From the NCBI GenBank assembly GCA_947172415.1, contig OX359195.1, positions 5,555,501 to 5,619,500 of the forward strand: a stretch of 64,000 bases of DNA, written 5' to 3'. A model generated the notes under the pieces. The model did no database searches. It worked only from the letters and a program-made list of their open reading frames with translations, and had not been told where the DNA came from. Of this stretch, positions 47,444 through 60,416 are shown one piece after another. The position numbers and the translations under genes were made by a program. Source of the stretch: Chondrosia reniformis. Its lineage: Eukaryota; Porifera; Demospongiae; Chondrillida; Chondrillidae. How positions within the stretch are numbered: position 1 is the first letter of the stretch; every line of letters begins with the position of its first letter.

Positions 47444-48065
47444 ATGCATTAATGTTTGACCATTTAATGTAGCTGATATAATACATACCAGACCCATATA
47501 ATAAGTCATATGTTTGCTGAACTTACAAACTTAAAGTTCTTTCATATCGCAAGTACTTCAATAATTTGTGTAGTTTTGCAATGTATCATGATAATGACAT
47601 ACGTATCTACGTAATATATACAAGTACTAAATTTATACAATTATAAAATTATATACGTAGATATATATCTATACATGAGTAAGTTTATATAAATGAATAG
47701 TACATGTGGTCCTGCATCTGGGATTCACTATGATATTAAAGACCGATTAGTTCACTTTCGGTAGTCATTATACTTATCCATTACATTCCTAATGAATAAG
47801 ACTTTTATACTTAATGGGGTCATAATGGTGTACGTATATCGTATATACAATTAATGTAAAATATCATACATTTCATGAAGACTATATATACATTTATACT
47901 TCTCATTACGCATAAGTACATACACATGATATAATACAGATGTATACGTACATGGAAGTTCTCTATAAACAGCTGTATATATATGCATATATATGCATAG
48001 AACAGAAATTGTGGTTAATATATAGTTGAATTCAATTCTTTAGTGTGTATATATCTATAAGATTT
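47444..48065. other. Intergenic spacer between DNase-like genes C and D
   Basis: AT-rich with TATATA stretches. No exon or repeat family is recognised. It should include the promoter of gene D. Confidence 0.5.
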
Positions 48066-50694
48066 ATGGCTTTACCTTTCCAAATAAGCTTGGCTATTCT
48101 GACGGGAGCCTTCTTACTAGGGACAATTGTCCTTGAAGAAGCTAAAGGAGAAATCAAGATAGCTTCTTTTAATATCAAAACCTTCAATACTGATAAATTT
48201 GAATCACGAGCTTGGGTTCGTGAAGTACTCTTGAAGGTATGGATTTCATGAAATATTATAACAATATACACACATGGAGCCACTGATAATACTATATATA
48301 CAGTTTAGTATACGTATATAATCATGTGTAAAAAAGACCGTATGTCACTTGGATTATTGGTCAAATGTTTTGTCCTATATTATTAAGATTAAATTCATAC
48401 ATAATATTAATCATAAACTTAGTGTATTTTCCATATATAATTAACGTATATATATATATGATTTACAATGCAATTGTCATGGATGTTATGTTGCTATATT
48501 AGTCTCAATTACAGATGCCATAATAACATGCATGTATATATGCTGGTGGATTAATTATTTCCCTAACTGTGTGCAATATATACAGTATATACACATACAT
48601 AATAAAAGTACAATTACATGTCTTATGTACATGTATAAAACAAATTTAACCTTTAGTTTATAATTATTTTCTGTTATTATATATTCTCATCTTTTAAGAT
48701 ATTCTGTATGCATGATGTTACATTTGTAATGGAAACAAAAGAAATGGATGTTTTGGAAAGTTTAATTGATGAACTCAATAAGTTTGCTGCAGATCCCAAA
48801 AATAAGTTAGTCAACTCAGGGTAATACCATGAAGCCTGTATGTATGTATACGTATGTCACCACTCAAAGACAGTCGCTGACTCATAATCAATCTGATTGC
48901 TCACTAGTCTAATGAGACAGATTATAGAAAGTATTTATGTTATACAGCTGTCAAGCTATAGCACTCTTCCACTGTAATATATAGATCCTGGAATATAATA
49001 TTATGATGTATATATGTAAAATGTTAACATTTTATAATATAGATCATGAAGACTCAAATGCAGTGATTGTAATATATAAAAGATTTTACTAATGTAAATT
49101 ACAGCTGTCAAGGTCGAATGTATAAAGCGCTTTCAAGTGAATTGGTTGGTCCAGTTGGGTGTAGACCTGCTCAAGAGTTGTATGCCTACATCTATGCGTA
49201 AGTGAAGCTTCTAACATTATCTTTAATCTTTCTTCAAGTTGTTTATTTGCAGGTATATATACATCATACACTATGGAGAGTTTAGTTATATAATTTGTAT
49301 ACTCTATTAATATACAGAATGGACAAGGTCACATTGTCAGACGATAGCCCACTTGGACTTTTTGAAAAGGCTAGAACCAAATCTGGCAATAGTGTATCTT
49401 TCGTCCGTCCACCATTTTCTGTAAAAATGCAATTTAATGTTGGAGCCAAGACATACACTTTCTTGTTAATGGGAATGCATGCCAGGGCTGCTAAGTATGA
49501 CGTGGTGGATGAATTAAATTACCTTGAACAGGTATACAAGGATGAATACAGTGATGATTACCCTGATGGTCTTATAATTGGAGACTTCAATGCAGATTGT
49601 TCTTATTTAAGTAATGCAGAATTCGACAACCTTAAATTTTCTATGAAAAAGATTACATATCATTGGTTGCTGTCTAAAACTAAAAAAGACACTGATTATA
49701 CAAATTTAGGAGAATTTACAAGACATAAATGTGTTTATGACAAGTGAGTTTGCATTTAAACACATTATTATATATAGATAATTATGTATGTAGATTTAGA
49801 ATTCATAATAATATTCTAGACAGCAATGGCTTTTCCTATATATACACCATTGACGGGGCAATGCTGAGGTGTTGAATTCCATAACCGGGGTATATGTGCT
49901 TCAACATGCGTACTAATTAAGGCGTATATAACACATTCCACTGCGCTTCGGTGTATATAGATTTTGGAGTCACTACGCTCCCTCAGGTCTCGTATCTCCA
50001 AAACCTCACATACACCTCAGCGCTGTGGTATATCTATTACACATATAGCTTGTTAGATACCTGATAGTCACACTACAAATTTTATATATATACTTTTAAA
50101 ACCCTGATTCAGTCACCGGCCTATAATAGAACCAGGTATGTAGGTGACCAGAATAGGTATGTTGCATGCACTGTATGTACGAAAGTATATATAACCATGT
50201 AATATTCATTTAAAATCATTGTGGTATATATGTGCCCCTTATTAAAAGTTATCTAATAAATTTCTATGAATATTGTATGTACATAATATTATATATATTA
50301 TATTAATGGCTATAATACTTATATGTATAGTATGATTATTGCTGGTGGAAAAGGATCATTTAGAGACTCACAAATCTTTAAATGCTTAAAGAGAAACTAT
50401 GTTCTCCGATATCTTGACCTAGTTAAAACAGCTATTGGTGTAGCAAATCCCATAAATGCATGCCTCCATGCTTTGGTGAGCTACTAACAGTAAACATTGC
50501 ATGTGTTCAATTGCAATAAAGTGTATAAATATATACAGTTAGACTAACTGTTATAACTATAGACTGCAAATTGTATATCATGTGTGGAGTAATTATTCCA
50601 CAAATGTTTATTGATTAATCCAATTTCTTTTTCTGTATAGGTTGAAACTGTAAGTGATCACTACCCCACAGTAGCAATATTTGATTGTATGTAG
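48066..50694 (+). CDS. DNase I-like secreted endonuclease D, active site intact
   Basis: Exons: 48066-48236, 48699-48820, 49105-49197, 49318-49743, 50331-50475, 50641-50694; 1011 nt, 336 aa. Signal segment (ISLAILTGAFLLGTIVLEEA). Landmarks: EIKIASFNIKTF (catalytic Asn), IFCMHDVTFVMETKE (Glu), AQELYAYIYA (Glu), RPPFSVKMQF, FLLMGMHARAA (His), LIIGDFNADCSYL (Asp and Asn), CVYDK, VSDHYPTVAIFDC (Asp-His). All expected DNase I residues are present, so it should be a Ca/Mg-dependent secreted DNA endonuclease. The two cysteines in GDFNADC and HKCVYDK match the conserved disulphide. Intron phases 0-2-2-2-0 match its paralogs. An in-frame ATG at 48045 is possible; 48066 is chosen because it sits at the signal peptide. 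Confidence 0.88.
49830..50045. mobile_element. Possible MITE in intron 4 of DNase-like gene D
   Basis: A locally GC-richer block starts TATATACACCATTGACGGGG and ends GCGCTGTGGTATATC. Its ends are loosely inverted, and GCGCTTCGGTGTATATAG lies in the middle. It differs in base composition from the flanking intron. The assignment rests on composition and terminal symmetry only. Confidence 0.4.
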
Positions 50695-52302
50695 TTGATG
50701 CAGGATTGCATGTATCACTTGGTCATTTAATACATGCACAACCTCTAGACTCCTATACAACTTTATAAATTGCATTAATATTGTTGGACTCATTGTATGT
50801 ACTTCTCACACATATTATGGATTTTGATTTTCAGAATGAATGAAAGCAATATTTACAATAATAATGAATGTATAAGTTATGTACATGAAAAAGACACATT
50901 GGAAATATTCTACAAAATCTACGTATATATACTGTAACAATTTGCTACATATCTATTACATATATATGTCAACAAGTCATTGTCAGGGTTCTTTCTAGGA
51001 AAAAGATTTTTGGTGGATTTCTACTACCATGTACATATCCCCTAGGGGGATTGGTGCTCCTGAATTTTTAGGCCCTCTGAGATTGATTATAATTCAATCT
51101 GAGAGGTAACTATCAATTAATTAAAATTAATTAAATAGTAACTAAAAATGGACCCTAAAAGCAGCTAAGCTTATAGAAGTGAAAAAGAAAGAGGAGTTGG
51201 TTGGAAGGTAACCCACTCAGTGTATTTATAGGAGCTTCTTCATGGGTCTTTGTTTAGAAAAAAAGATAAGTGCTACCTAATTCATAATATGTACACACAG
51301 TATATATGCCTACTGAATAGGCAAGATATTTCTTTGGTACAATTGACAAAGGATCCAGAGTGTTTGGGGGAGAAGCTAGACCACTAGATTGAACCTTAAT
51401 AATGTACTGTCTATAAGGGGTGTAGTTAGTGTATGTACATGTCAGGACTCACAGATTATTAAAAAAGACAAAGATCCCCAAGATCAACAAGAAAACAAAT
51501 ATTCCCAGGGTTACTAAAATAAATGAAGGGTGGGATTCCCAGAATGTCTGTCCCAATGGAGAAGTAAAAGGATTACTCAGTAGAGAAGAAAATTTCAGTT
51601 CAGTTCCCTATAGGCCTTTTACTCTAAAGTTGATGACATATAGCATGTAAGAAAAGGGCATAATAATATTGATTCAATGACATGTGTTCTGCATGCCTTA
51701 TACATAAATAATCATGGTAATATCATTAGTATGGTAGACTCATCCTACTCCTCTTTTCAAAAGTAAATGTCACATTTCTCTCTCCAAATTAATATATAGT
51801 ATTTATTAGTCATCCTAGCTTGCCTGTACATTTCATTGATTGGTGGAGACAATTCCAAAATGCAAAATGATTCTAGACTAAGTCTGATCTAACCACATTT
51901 AAGAACGATAAGTTCATATAATAAGTATAACTGTAGCTTTCTTGAGAGCTTCTTACAAGTCAGATAGCTATAGCTAATTAGCCAACATGCATGTAGTTCC
52001 TATTGATTTGTTTCCATGGTAATGCTTGGCTTATAATTCATAAAATACATACAAAAACTTAACTATTCACATTACTAATAGGTGTATACGTATATATAGA
52101 TATATTACATAGATCAAACAATATATAATAGCTAACCTATATATTGTACTTATTTAACTTCCTTAACTGTTAAAAGACTTTGATAATGGCGTATATACCC
52201 TAGAGTGGTTACCTACCATATACCTAATTTTATGCATTAACTATAAAATGCTATATATATATATATGTATTTCTCTAATCTGTGTTGTAATAAGCCAGCA
52301 AT
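50695..52302. other. Intergenic spacer with a dispersed repeat
   Basis: No gene. 51465-51625 is a plus-oriented copy of the AGTTCCCTATAGGCCTTT family (AAATGAAGGGTGGGATTCCC core, TTCCCTATAGGCCTTTTACT end). The remaining sequence is AT-rich and should contain the gene E promoter near its right end. Confidence 0.6.
51465..51625 (+). mobile_element. Dispersed short repeat (AGTTCCCTATAGGCCTTT family)
   Basis: The copy contains AAGATCAACAAGAAAACAAA, AATGAAGGGTGGGATTCCCA and AGTTCCCTATAGGCCTTTTA. The most similar partner is the copy at 61750-61890. It is non-coding. Confidence 0.7.
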
Positions 52303-55300
52303 ATGGGTTTGCTGATATATTTTATGATAGTATTTGTAGCAGGAATTATAGTTTTACCAGAATATGTTCAGTCTGAAGGTACAATAAACCTTATGTAAAT
52401 ATACATTGCATATATATATATATATATATTCTATGCCCTCCCCATTAACCTCTTATCCCCTCCACTTCATAATAAATTTATAATAACATTTATTAATGTA
52501 CAGAATCAAAAACAGCTTCATGCATCTTCAATGTATACTGTTCTCTTAGAATCTAGAAAAAGGACTGCCTCACAAGCAGGTCTAGATCAGCGTCCGTTGG
52601 ATACATTTACTAGGCTTACATTAAGAGGTATTATTATAGTTATATAGTCACTCCATATAATATAGATATAGTTCATTCTAGGTGTGTATAATTCAATATG
52701 CTGTAGTCATAAATCCGACTGAACAAAGTCCAGATGTGAAAATAGCATCATTTAATATACAAGACTTGGGCTTAAGAAAACTCACAGAGTCAAGATCCTG
52801 GGTCAGCAGAACATTATACAGAGTAGGTGATAGACCTATTACATATCAGGGAGTACGGTAGTACTCCCTATGTAGGGATGACACGGTTTTTTTCGTTTTC
52901 CCCATACATTGGTATAGGAGCGAAATCCCAAAATAGGCCGAAAATCGACAAAACAAGGCTATGTATAGCTAAATATACAATATACATACTCTAAATAGAC
53001 CTTAAAGGCAAGCGAATATGTCCCGCTGGCGAAATAATAAACTTTAAAAATTCCCATTTTCGTCTTCTTCATATTCTTCTTCTTCTTCTTATTCTTCTTC
53101 GTCAGCCATAACTAAAAATCTATATAAGCTTTTGGACTAATTGTTACACGAAACTACTGCAAATTTTCCGAGCTGTATTCTTTTGTAGAAGCGAGAGCGA
53201 TAACGCTATTATTGAGCATGACGGTTTTCATGACCCTAGAGTCAAGGCCTCAATAAAGTCGCCATTTTAATGACGTCATAATCAGTCGAAGATTGCGAAA
53301 CCAAAATGATTTTAATTATATGAATCTAATTCCTAGCCCATGCTCCATAAAAAGTACAGAAACTAGAAATATTAAAAATTTTCTACAAAAATAGTGAAGA
53401 TGTAGGGATGGCATATAAAGTAGAGAAACAAGAAAGGGATGTTACACAGTGAAGCATTAGCTATACATGAATCATACAACACCCTTGCTTGTAGGATTCA
53501 TGTATAGCTAATGCTTCACTGTGTAACATCCCTTTCTTGTTTCTCTACTTTTTATGCCATCCCTACATCTTCACTATTTTTGTAGAAAATTTTTAATATT
53601 TCTAGTATATAATATTAACCATGCATAATAAGGTGTTAATCTTATTTACAGATATTCTGCCAATATGATGTCGTTTTTGTAATGGAAATGACAACTGCTA
53701 TGGTACTAGAGACATTCCATATGGGATTAAACGAATATGCAAGAAATAATTACAATTCTGGGTTAGTAATAATACTTAATACACTTTAGCAGATATACCT
53801 ACTATATAAGATATAGGTTGCACAATTGTATATATCATATATACATTGATCCATATAATATATATATGTACATGTATCAATTTTATATAAACATATATAT
53901 AAAGCTTTTAGGTATATATATATATATATAAAGTTCAGTTGAAAACGTATTCAGCAAAGTTTTTGAATTGATTTATCAACTCTGCATGACTGTATACAGT
54001 GAAAATGCTAAATATATTCTTTATGCTTTTAGTGTATGCAGGAATTACTATTTTAATTCTTTTGGAAGTAATCCACATGGACCAGAAAATTGTGCAGCAG
54101 CTCAGGAAATATATGCATACTTTGTTGCGTAAGCATAGATGTTCTCTTATATATAGCCTAGAGTATAGAGTATGTATATATAAGAGTCCAGTAGCACATG
54201 GAAAATAGGGATGGCTAAAAAACATGCCCACATTATTCAATGTATTATCACCTAGCACATCAATAAAACAAGATATTAATCATGTGATAAGGACTATGCA
54301 GGTAGAGGCAAACTGAAAGTTTAACCATACACTCCAGGCATCACTTTTGTGTTTGGGTGCACCATCCCCCCACTTCAACTATATATCATGATTCAGAAGT
54401 GATATACGTATGTATATACATATATGGTTAATTACTTGTTTATACGTAGCTAATTATCATTATCCTGTTTTTACATATATACATACATAATTTTAAGGCC
54501 ACAGAGACCAATTTACCTTGAAAACTGGCATGACTACAATGGAAATTACAAAGATGAATTCATTCGTCCACCTTTCATAACAACATTACAAATAGTTACT
54601 AGGCGTGAAATAGCTCGAGAGTCCATCTTATACCAAAGAAACTTAGCAGCAGAAAAATTCTTACTAATTGGAATGCATGCCCAGGCCAAACGTGGAGAGG
54701 TATATATATATATAATATATAAAGCAAAAATATATTTAAAGAATGAAGTTGTATATATATATAAGAATATGTAAATTTTCCTAAGGGTATAATTTTATAT
54801 TTATTAAAGCAAGTGTACATATAATATGCATGTAATACATTTATACTTTTTACATATATATTGTATACATTATGTAGACAGAACGTGAATTAAATGCTCT
54901 AGTTGATATGTATGAGGAAGAATATAAGTCAAATTTTCCTAATGCCATCATGATGGGTGATTTCAATGCAGATTGCAGTTACATTGGCCAAAGAACATAC
55001 AATAGTCTAAAGATAACACAGCAGGATGGTTTTCAGTGGTTAATTGATCCTACAACTAAAACGAATGTATTGGAAACTTGCAGCTATGATAAGTCAGTAA
55101 AAATAATGGCCTGCCTAGCTACATGTATATAGCTGATTGTCATTTGTACTATATATATATATATCTACAAAAATTCAAAACCTTGGATTTTTCCACCAAT
55201 AGGTCTTCATCTCTGTCTTCATTACTACTGCTGTAGACCCATTGATCTAAATTTCCAAATACTTAAATTTTATTGCAGATAATATGAATGAATGCAACAA

Positions 55301-55939
55301 GAACTATTTATATAACTTATTATATACCACATACGTATTATCATGGCTATATACATAGTTTATTTTAGTAACAAGCGGAGCACATTGCTAGATGAATAAT
55401 GAGCATTGCATAATTGTCATTGATCAAATTTATGATCAAACCATTGATCTTGCTTTTGATTCCCAGCAATTGTTTCTTTAAATTTTGTTTTTCTTTTCCG
55501 TGATATTTGCATTTGATTACTTGTAGTTTGATTATCGTTTTTATTTCTCATTAACACTCATGAAGATTTGTAGCAGTTGGAGACAAGGTTGAGAGGTGTC
55601 TCGTACAAGGATCTGCTACAGTATCTAGTTACTTCCCCATAATCAGGCAGGAACTTTCACTAGATCCAAATACTCCTGTAGAGTGTGAAGAAGCATTGGT
55701 ATGTAACATGTATAAATAAACAGAATATTATGACACTAAGACAAATGAACTTGTATACGTCTGTCCATTCCTTTAGTTGTATAATACACATTCTGCTTGG
55801 CTATCATATCAATGTAGTACTATACATGTGTACAATTACAAGCATGTATATACTGTGTCTTTATATTTTGATGTAGAAAAAAATTATAAGTGATCACTAC
55901 CCTATTGAGATGACTCTGAGGATCGGAAATTGTGTTTAG
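52303..55939 (+). CDS. DNase I-like secreted endonuclease E, nine exons, active site intact
   Basis: Exons: 52303-52378, 52550-52627, 52707-52822, 53652-53761, 54033-54128, 54498-54699, 54878-55092, 55566-55698, 55877-55939; 1089 nt, 362 aa. Signal peptide MGLLIYFMIVFVAGIIVLPE. A polar linker (ESRKRTASQAGLDQRPLDTF) follows on its own exon, not seen in other members. DNase landmarks: VKIASFNIQDL, IFCQYDVVFVMEMTT, AAQEIYAYFVA, FIRPPFITTLQIV, FLLIGMHAQAK, AIMMGDFNADCSYI, FQWLIDP, TCSYDK, ISDHYPIEMTL. All catalytic residues are retained. Compared with the six-exon paralogs it has extra introns that separate the signal peptide and the HAQAKRGE/TERELNAL boundary. Intron 3 is large (829 bp) and holds a foldback element and a promoter-like block. 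Confidence 0.87.
52845..53361. other. Promoter-like CpG-containing block in intron 3 of gene E
   Basis: It begins with a palindrome (AGGGAGTACGGTAGTACTCC) that resembles the ends of the 56.3 kb and 57.0 kb elements. It contains a CTTCTT-rich tract and a consensus cAMP-response-type palindrome, TGACGTCA, at about 53271-53278 inside GCCATTTTAATGACGTCATA. Its composition is unlike the flanking intron. It is probably part of a transposon; promoter activity is speculative. Confidence 0.4.
53362..53606. mobile_element. Foldback element, ~105-bp inverted arms
   Basis: The left arm starts ACTAGAAATATTAAAAATTT and the right arm ends with its reverse complement. Both contain AAGATGTAGGGATGGCAT-type sequence, ACAAGAAAGGGATGTTACAC and AAGCATTAGCTATACATGAA. 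The spacer is about 18 bases. There is no coding capacity. It shares the GTAGGGATGGC and ACAAGAAAG signatures with the 63.4 kb foldback. Confidence 0.9.
54205..54380. mobile_element. Single-arm relative of the 63.4-kb foldback element
   Basis: It contains AGGGATGGCT, ACAAGATATTAATCATGTGA, TAAGGACTATGCAGGTAGAG, GGCAAACTGAAAGTTTAACC and GTGTTTGGGTGCACCATCC. These are in the same order as the left arm of 63421-63599. It lies in intron 5 of gene E and has no inverted partner nearby. Confidence 0.65.
55370..55545 (+). mobile_element. tRNA-derived SINE copy
   Basis: A decayed tRNA-like head ends in GATTCCCAGCAATTGTTTC, followed by the same tail type (TTCCGTGATATTTGCATTTG) as the copy at 12610-12750. 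It is in intron 7 of gene E. A shorter trace near 42130-42190 has TTAGCTCAATGGTAGAAGTA and CAGCAATTGTTT. Confidence 0.55.
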
Positions 55940-57320
55940 AGCTGTATTAAAAATTACAGACCATTACTTTATGTTCAAAATATAACATATTCATTTACTA
56001 TAGATGTATGTATACATACATTTATACATGTTTGCATATATCAATGGGTGGAATTGCAAGAAACTGCATGTGCATGGTCTCTCCCATTTGAAAAAGGAAG
56101 AGAAATTGTAAAATCTACAGATTTCAACCTGGCATAGGTTTTCCCTTATAATGTTTAAGAAAGCAGTATACATACATTATCTTACAATGATATCATATAT
56201 CTAAATGATATACATTGTAAATGTATAACTAAAAATGTATCGATATCTCTGTTGATTTTTAGGCTGGTAACCCATAATACTTATTTTTGAAAGATTTATC
56301 TTCCGATATTTTGAGTGTTTAACACATTGAATAAGGAAGCCATGTTTTTATGCATGTTCTATTCCTACTTAGAGAGTACTGTTGTACTCTCCGATATAGC
56401 AACTTGCATTTGATGAGTATAAGGGCCGGACCAGACTCAGAAAGATAGCTCTTTGTAATTGATCACAGTGATCAATAACTACTATAATAAGAGAATAAAA
56501 CACAAATTAGAACTTCAACTGTACATAAATCAGCACATACAGAAGTCTAAGAAAAGGCTCTTTAATGATGGATAACCCCAATAATTAGCTGTGTATTAAT
56601 AGTCCTTAGTTATGGGCTCAAGAGAAAATAACAAAAATTTTACTTAATCCCAAGCTGATAACCAGAGATCACACTAGTACTACTAGTACTGGCTCATTTG
56701 TACTTGTATTATATATTTTATACAATTGTGTGATATTGCCTTCAGAGTGTCTGAATCATGCATACCTGTGATAAAAGCAATAGCTATCGGTCCTACTGAA
56801 AAAGAAAGAAAATGGTATATATATATATACATAATATAAACTGTATCCTCATCCAAAGAGCTCTATATATATAGGCCTGAAACCGTTTTACAAACTTAGA
56901 GCCTATATGCGCTCTTGAAAACAGCTTCCCTCAATTGAAATCGTACAAAAAAGACACATTATGAGTTTAAAAGAGGTAAAAACGCATTAGCTGCCTACTT
57001 ATAAGGTGTTAACCCGTAATACATTGAATACGGCAGCCATTTTTTTCCGGGCCATCCCTACTTAGAGAGTACTACCGTACTCTCTGATATATATAGGTTT
57101 CCCTATATAGGGCTACATATAGGATATAAACTGTATGCATTAAATAATATGTGTCTTTTGCCTCATATCATGCATAATAGAAAAACAATGTTATAAATTT
57201 TTCAATAAAATTATTATATAACTTCCTCCCTGCATTGTTAGTTTGAATGCTAATGTGACTAATGGATACAATACCTTATACTTTAACTGTAAACCCCTTT
57301 TAATTCTCAACAATAGCTAT
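55940..57320. repeat. Intergenic spacer with two copies of the AGAGAGTACT repeat family
   Basis: Copies at about 56315-56400 and 56995-57095 share ACACATTGAATA or ATACATTGAATACGGCAGCC, a T-run, TACTTAGAGAGTACT and a palindromic end (AGAGAGTACTACCGTACTCT). They are related to the pair at 15960-16280. No gene is supported. Confidence 0.65.
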
Positions 57321-59417
57321 ATGATGGCTGACTTATCAAAGTTCCATTCAGCCACTGTAATCCTGCTGATACTGGTTACTACAACAATAGAAGAAACTAG
57401 AGCTGAAATTAAGATAGCTTCTTTTAATATTCAAGATTTCAGTCCAAACAAGTTACAAAATTCCAGGCAGTGGGTCCGTGATGTGCTTTATAGGGTAAGT
57501 TCAGCGCCCCTCAATTGAGAAGGATGTATATACATTAAATGCTGACTAACTCAGTTTTGTACTTTATGTAAGTGTTTTTAAGAGTTAACACCTATATGTA
57601 TAGAGTACCCTCTCTAGCTGTGGAGCGCTTAGGATATTAACCTTGGATTCTGTATGCATATCTACAGTTGTTTTGCCAGTATGATGTTGTGTTTGTAATG
57701 GAAATTACACAAGAACCAGTAGTAAGAAATTTAGTGAGAGAACTCAACTTCTTTGCATCCCAAAATCCAAGGTATTTAATCTATATAATATACATATGTC
57801 TATGCACTGATAGGGCAGATATGTATACCTGATGCTAAGTGCATTTAAAGTGTATGCATGTAATATTTATTTCCACAACTCTAAATAATTAGAGTGTGCA
57901 GAAATCAAGATTATGGATATTTTGCAAGTGATGCATTGGGACCAGAAACATGCCGTGCTGCTCAAGAGATATATGCTTATGTTTACTCGTAAGTACATAT
58001 GTATACATGTAATTGCCTTTATTTAATGAAAACCTAATCATAACCTGTACTGCATGATAAGACTATATATATATATATAATGCAGATAGCTCCATTAAAC
58101 TTATCTATTATAATGAACGCAACTAATCCCCTATATCACTTCATGTAAGCATACATACTTTATATATACAATACATATATACATACTTATATATAATAAT
58201 CGACTTGTTTTCTAATATTGTAAGATCGGCTTTAGATTTTGAAGTACCCTATTTTTTCACATTTATTATAATGATAATGTCTGACCACACAATTAGTTGT
58301 GTTATTCTTTAAAATTATACAGAGCTGGAAAAGTTCAACTGAATAATGCTCATGAATATAATGGACCAGAAAGTGACAAATTTGCACGTCCCCCATATGT
58401 AGTTACAATGGTGTATCCACCGAATAGTTCCAACAAGAAATCTCTCCTGCTAATGGGCTTGCATGCAACAGCTAACAATATAAAGACAAAGATTGAATTG
58501 GAGGCACTGTATACCGCCTCTCTGTATTATAAGAATAGAAAAATTAATCCTATCAATGATGGATTCCTAATGGGAGATTTTAATGCAGACTGTCGCTATC
58601 TCAGTACCAGGAAATATAATATGCTAAAAATATCTAATAATTATAAATGGATAATTAGTCCCCAAATGAAGACAAATATCCTAGGGACTTGCAGTTATGA
58701 TAAGTAAGATTCCATGTGTAAGATTGCATGAGTACCTGAAGTGGGACATTTTTGAGGATAGAATTTTTTTCCCAATCTTTGAAATATATAGTCTTAATAG
58801 TAAATGTTTGTGATTCATACTTAAGAAAAAAAATGGCGGAAGTAATTTTTAGGGTTAGCTCGCAAAAACGTGAAATTATAAGTCCACATGAAAATTTCCC
58901 GGTATATGGTATACATATTATGTAGTTTTTGCCATGTTAAATCTTCACATATATTTTATATACGTATTGGATCTAGGTTTGTAGCTACTTCACAAAATGC
59001 TTATAGCTGTGTTAAACCTGAATCAGTAAAGGTTGATACTTTCTATGATCTAATCCGAGAGATACTACAACCACCTGCCAGTATGCCTGAAGAATGTGTG
59101 CTTGCTTTGGTAAGAACTAGTACGTACATATAATTGTATGTATCGATATATATACACATATACACTGTATATATAGTACGTATTATGCACTAGCATTTTA
59201 TGTATGAAATAATTTATATTAACTAAATTTAATAATACTTAACTAGATGTGGACTATTATTCTATACATACATACATGCAGCAATTATTTCTTTTTCATG
59301 AATTCAATCAAACAATCATACAGCTTCATTATTACCTCTCTTTACATCCTTTTATGTACGTAGGTAAAAACAGTGAGTGATCACTATCCCATAGCAATGG
59401 ATATTGATTGTACCTGA
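57321..59417 (+). CDS. DNase I-like secreted endonuclease F, active site intact
   Basis: Exons: 57321-57494, 57668-57771, 57893-57988, 58323-58703, 58977-59109, 59364-59417; 942 nt, 313 aa, the most compact member and closest to the usual DNase I length. Signal segment SATVILLILVTTTIEETRAE. Landmarks: EIKIASFNIQDF, LFCQYDVVFVMEITQ, AAQEIYAYVYS, FARPPYVVTMVYPP, LLLMGLHATA, FLMGDFNADCRYL, TCSYDK, VSDHYPIAMDIDC. All catalytic Asn, Glu, His and Asp positions are kept. Intron phases 0-2-2-2-0 represent the presumed ancestral gene plan of the cluster. Upstream in-frame ATG codons exist from 57243; 57321 (ATGATG) is chosen because the signal peptide follows. Confidence 0.88.
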
Positions 59418-59611
59418 CAAGGATAATTTCACCTTCCAGCAAACATTATGGGATGTATTATTGAGAAACTCAAGTTATAAGTTTTGTTGGAGCATTATTA
59501 AGACATTTATACCTATAGCTTACTTAATAGAAAAAATATTGAATTTCATATAAGTTGCACTTTTAAATCAATATACGTAAGAACACCATTCTTTGGAAAA
59601 TTGCTTTACAT

Positions 59612-59654
<43 letters not shown>

Positions 59655-60416
59655 AATTAATCATAGTTATAGGCATGAAAGTAATAGTCTGAACTAGTCA
59701 CATCCGCTGTACATAAATTAAATTGAATTTCAACATGCTGAGTTGTCCCTCTCATAGATCAAGCATTCCTGGTACTGCATATACAGTTGGTATATATATA
59801 CTGCATGTGGCTCTCTATATATATACTCTGACTATGACAGAGTATGAAATGAGATGTATAATACCTTGGTGTGATCACACAGTGAATCTATATATAATAA
59901 TACATTTTATTGATTATAGCATTCCATATAATATTTTGTATATTAATATATGAAATAGAGATTCATATAACCGTACATGTGTTGACACTTTTGAATGGTA
60001 TATACATCTTTCTGACTCTTTGAGTGACTCTCTAATGAAGACACTGGATTCATAGACAGTATATATGTATAAAAATCAGAGTATAATGCATATTATATAT
60101 ATATACGTAGTTTGGAGTATAATATACATTATCACATTATACGGCAACTAAAATGTTAAAAGTCTATTATACAAGGATGTATTATATTAATCCATTAACT
60201 ACAGTTTTAACCTTTCTATACTTATATATATGCATAACTTCCAAGCCTTCCATTCCATTAGAGAGTGTTAATGAATATGTATATATGACTTTACAATATG
60301 CAGAAAAAGTGGTTCCAATACATACATATAATACAGACTTTCTATAATAATTATTACACAGATATATCAATTACACATTATATATAGAACTCCATTATAG
60401 TAAAACTAAATAAGAG
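59418..60416. repeat. Intergenic spacer with (CA)n(TA)n microsatellite
   Basis: A CA run followed by a TA run lies at about 59610-59653. The rest is AT-rich, with no exon recognised. It should hold the gene G promoter. Confidence 0.6.
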
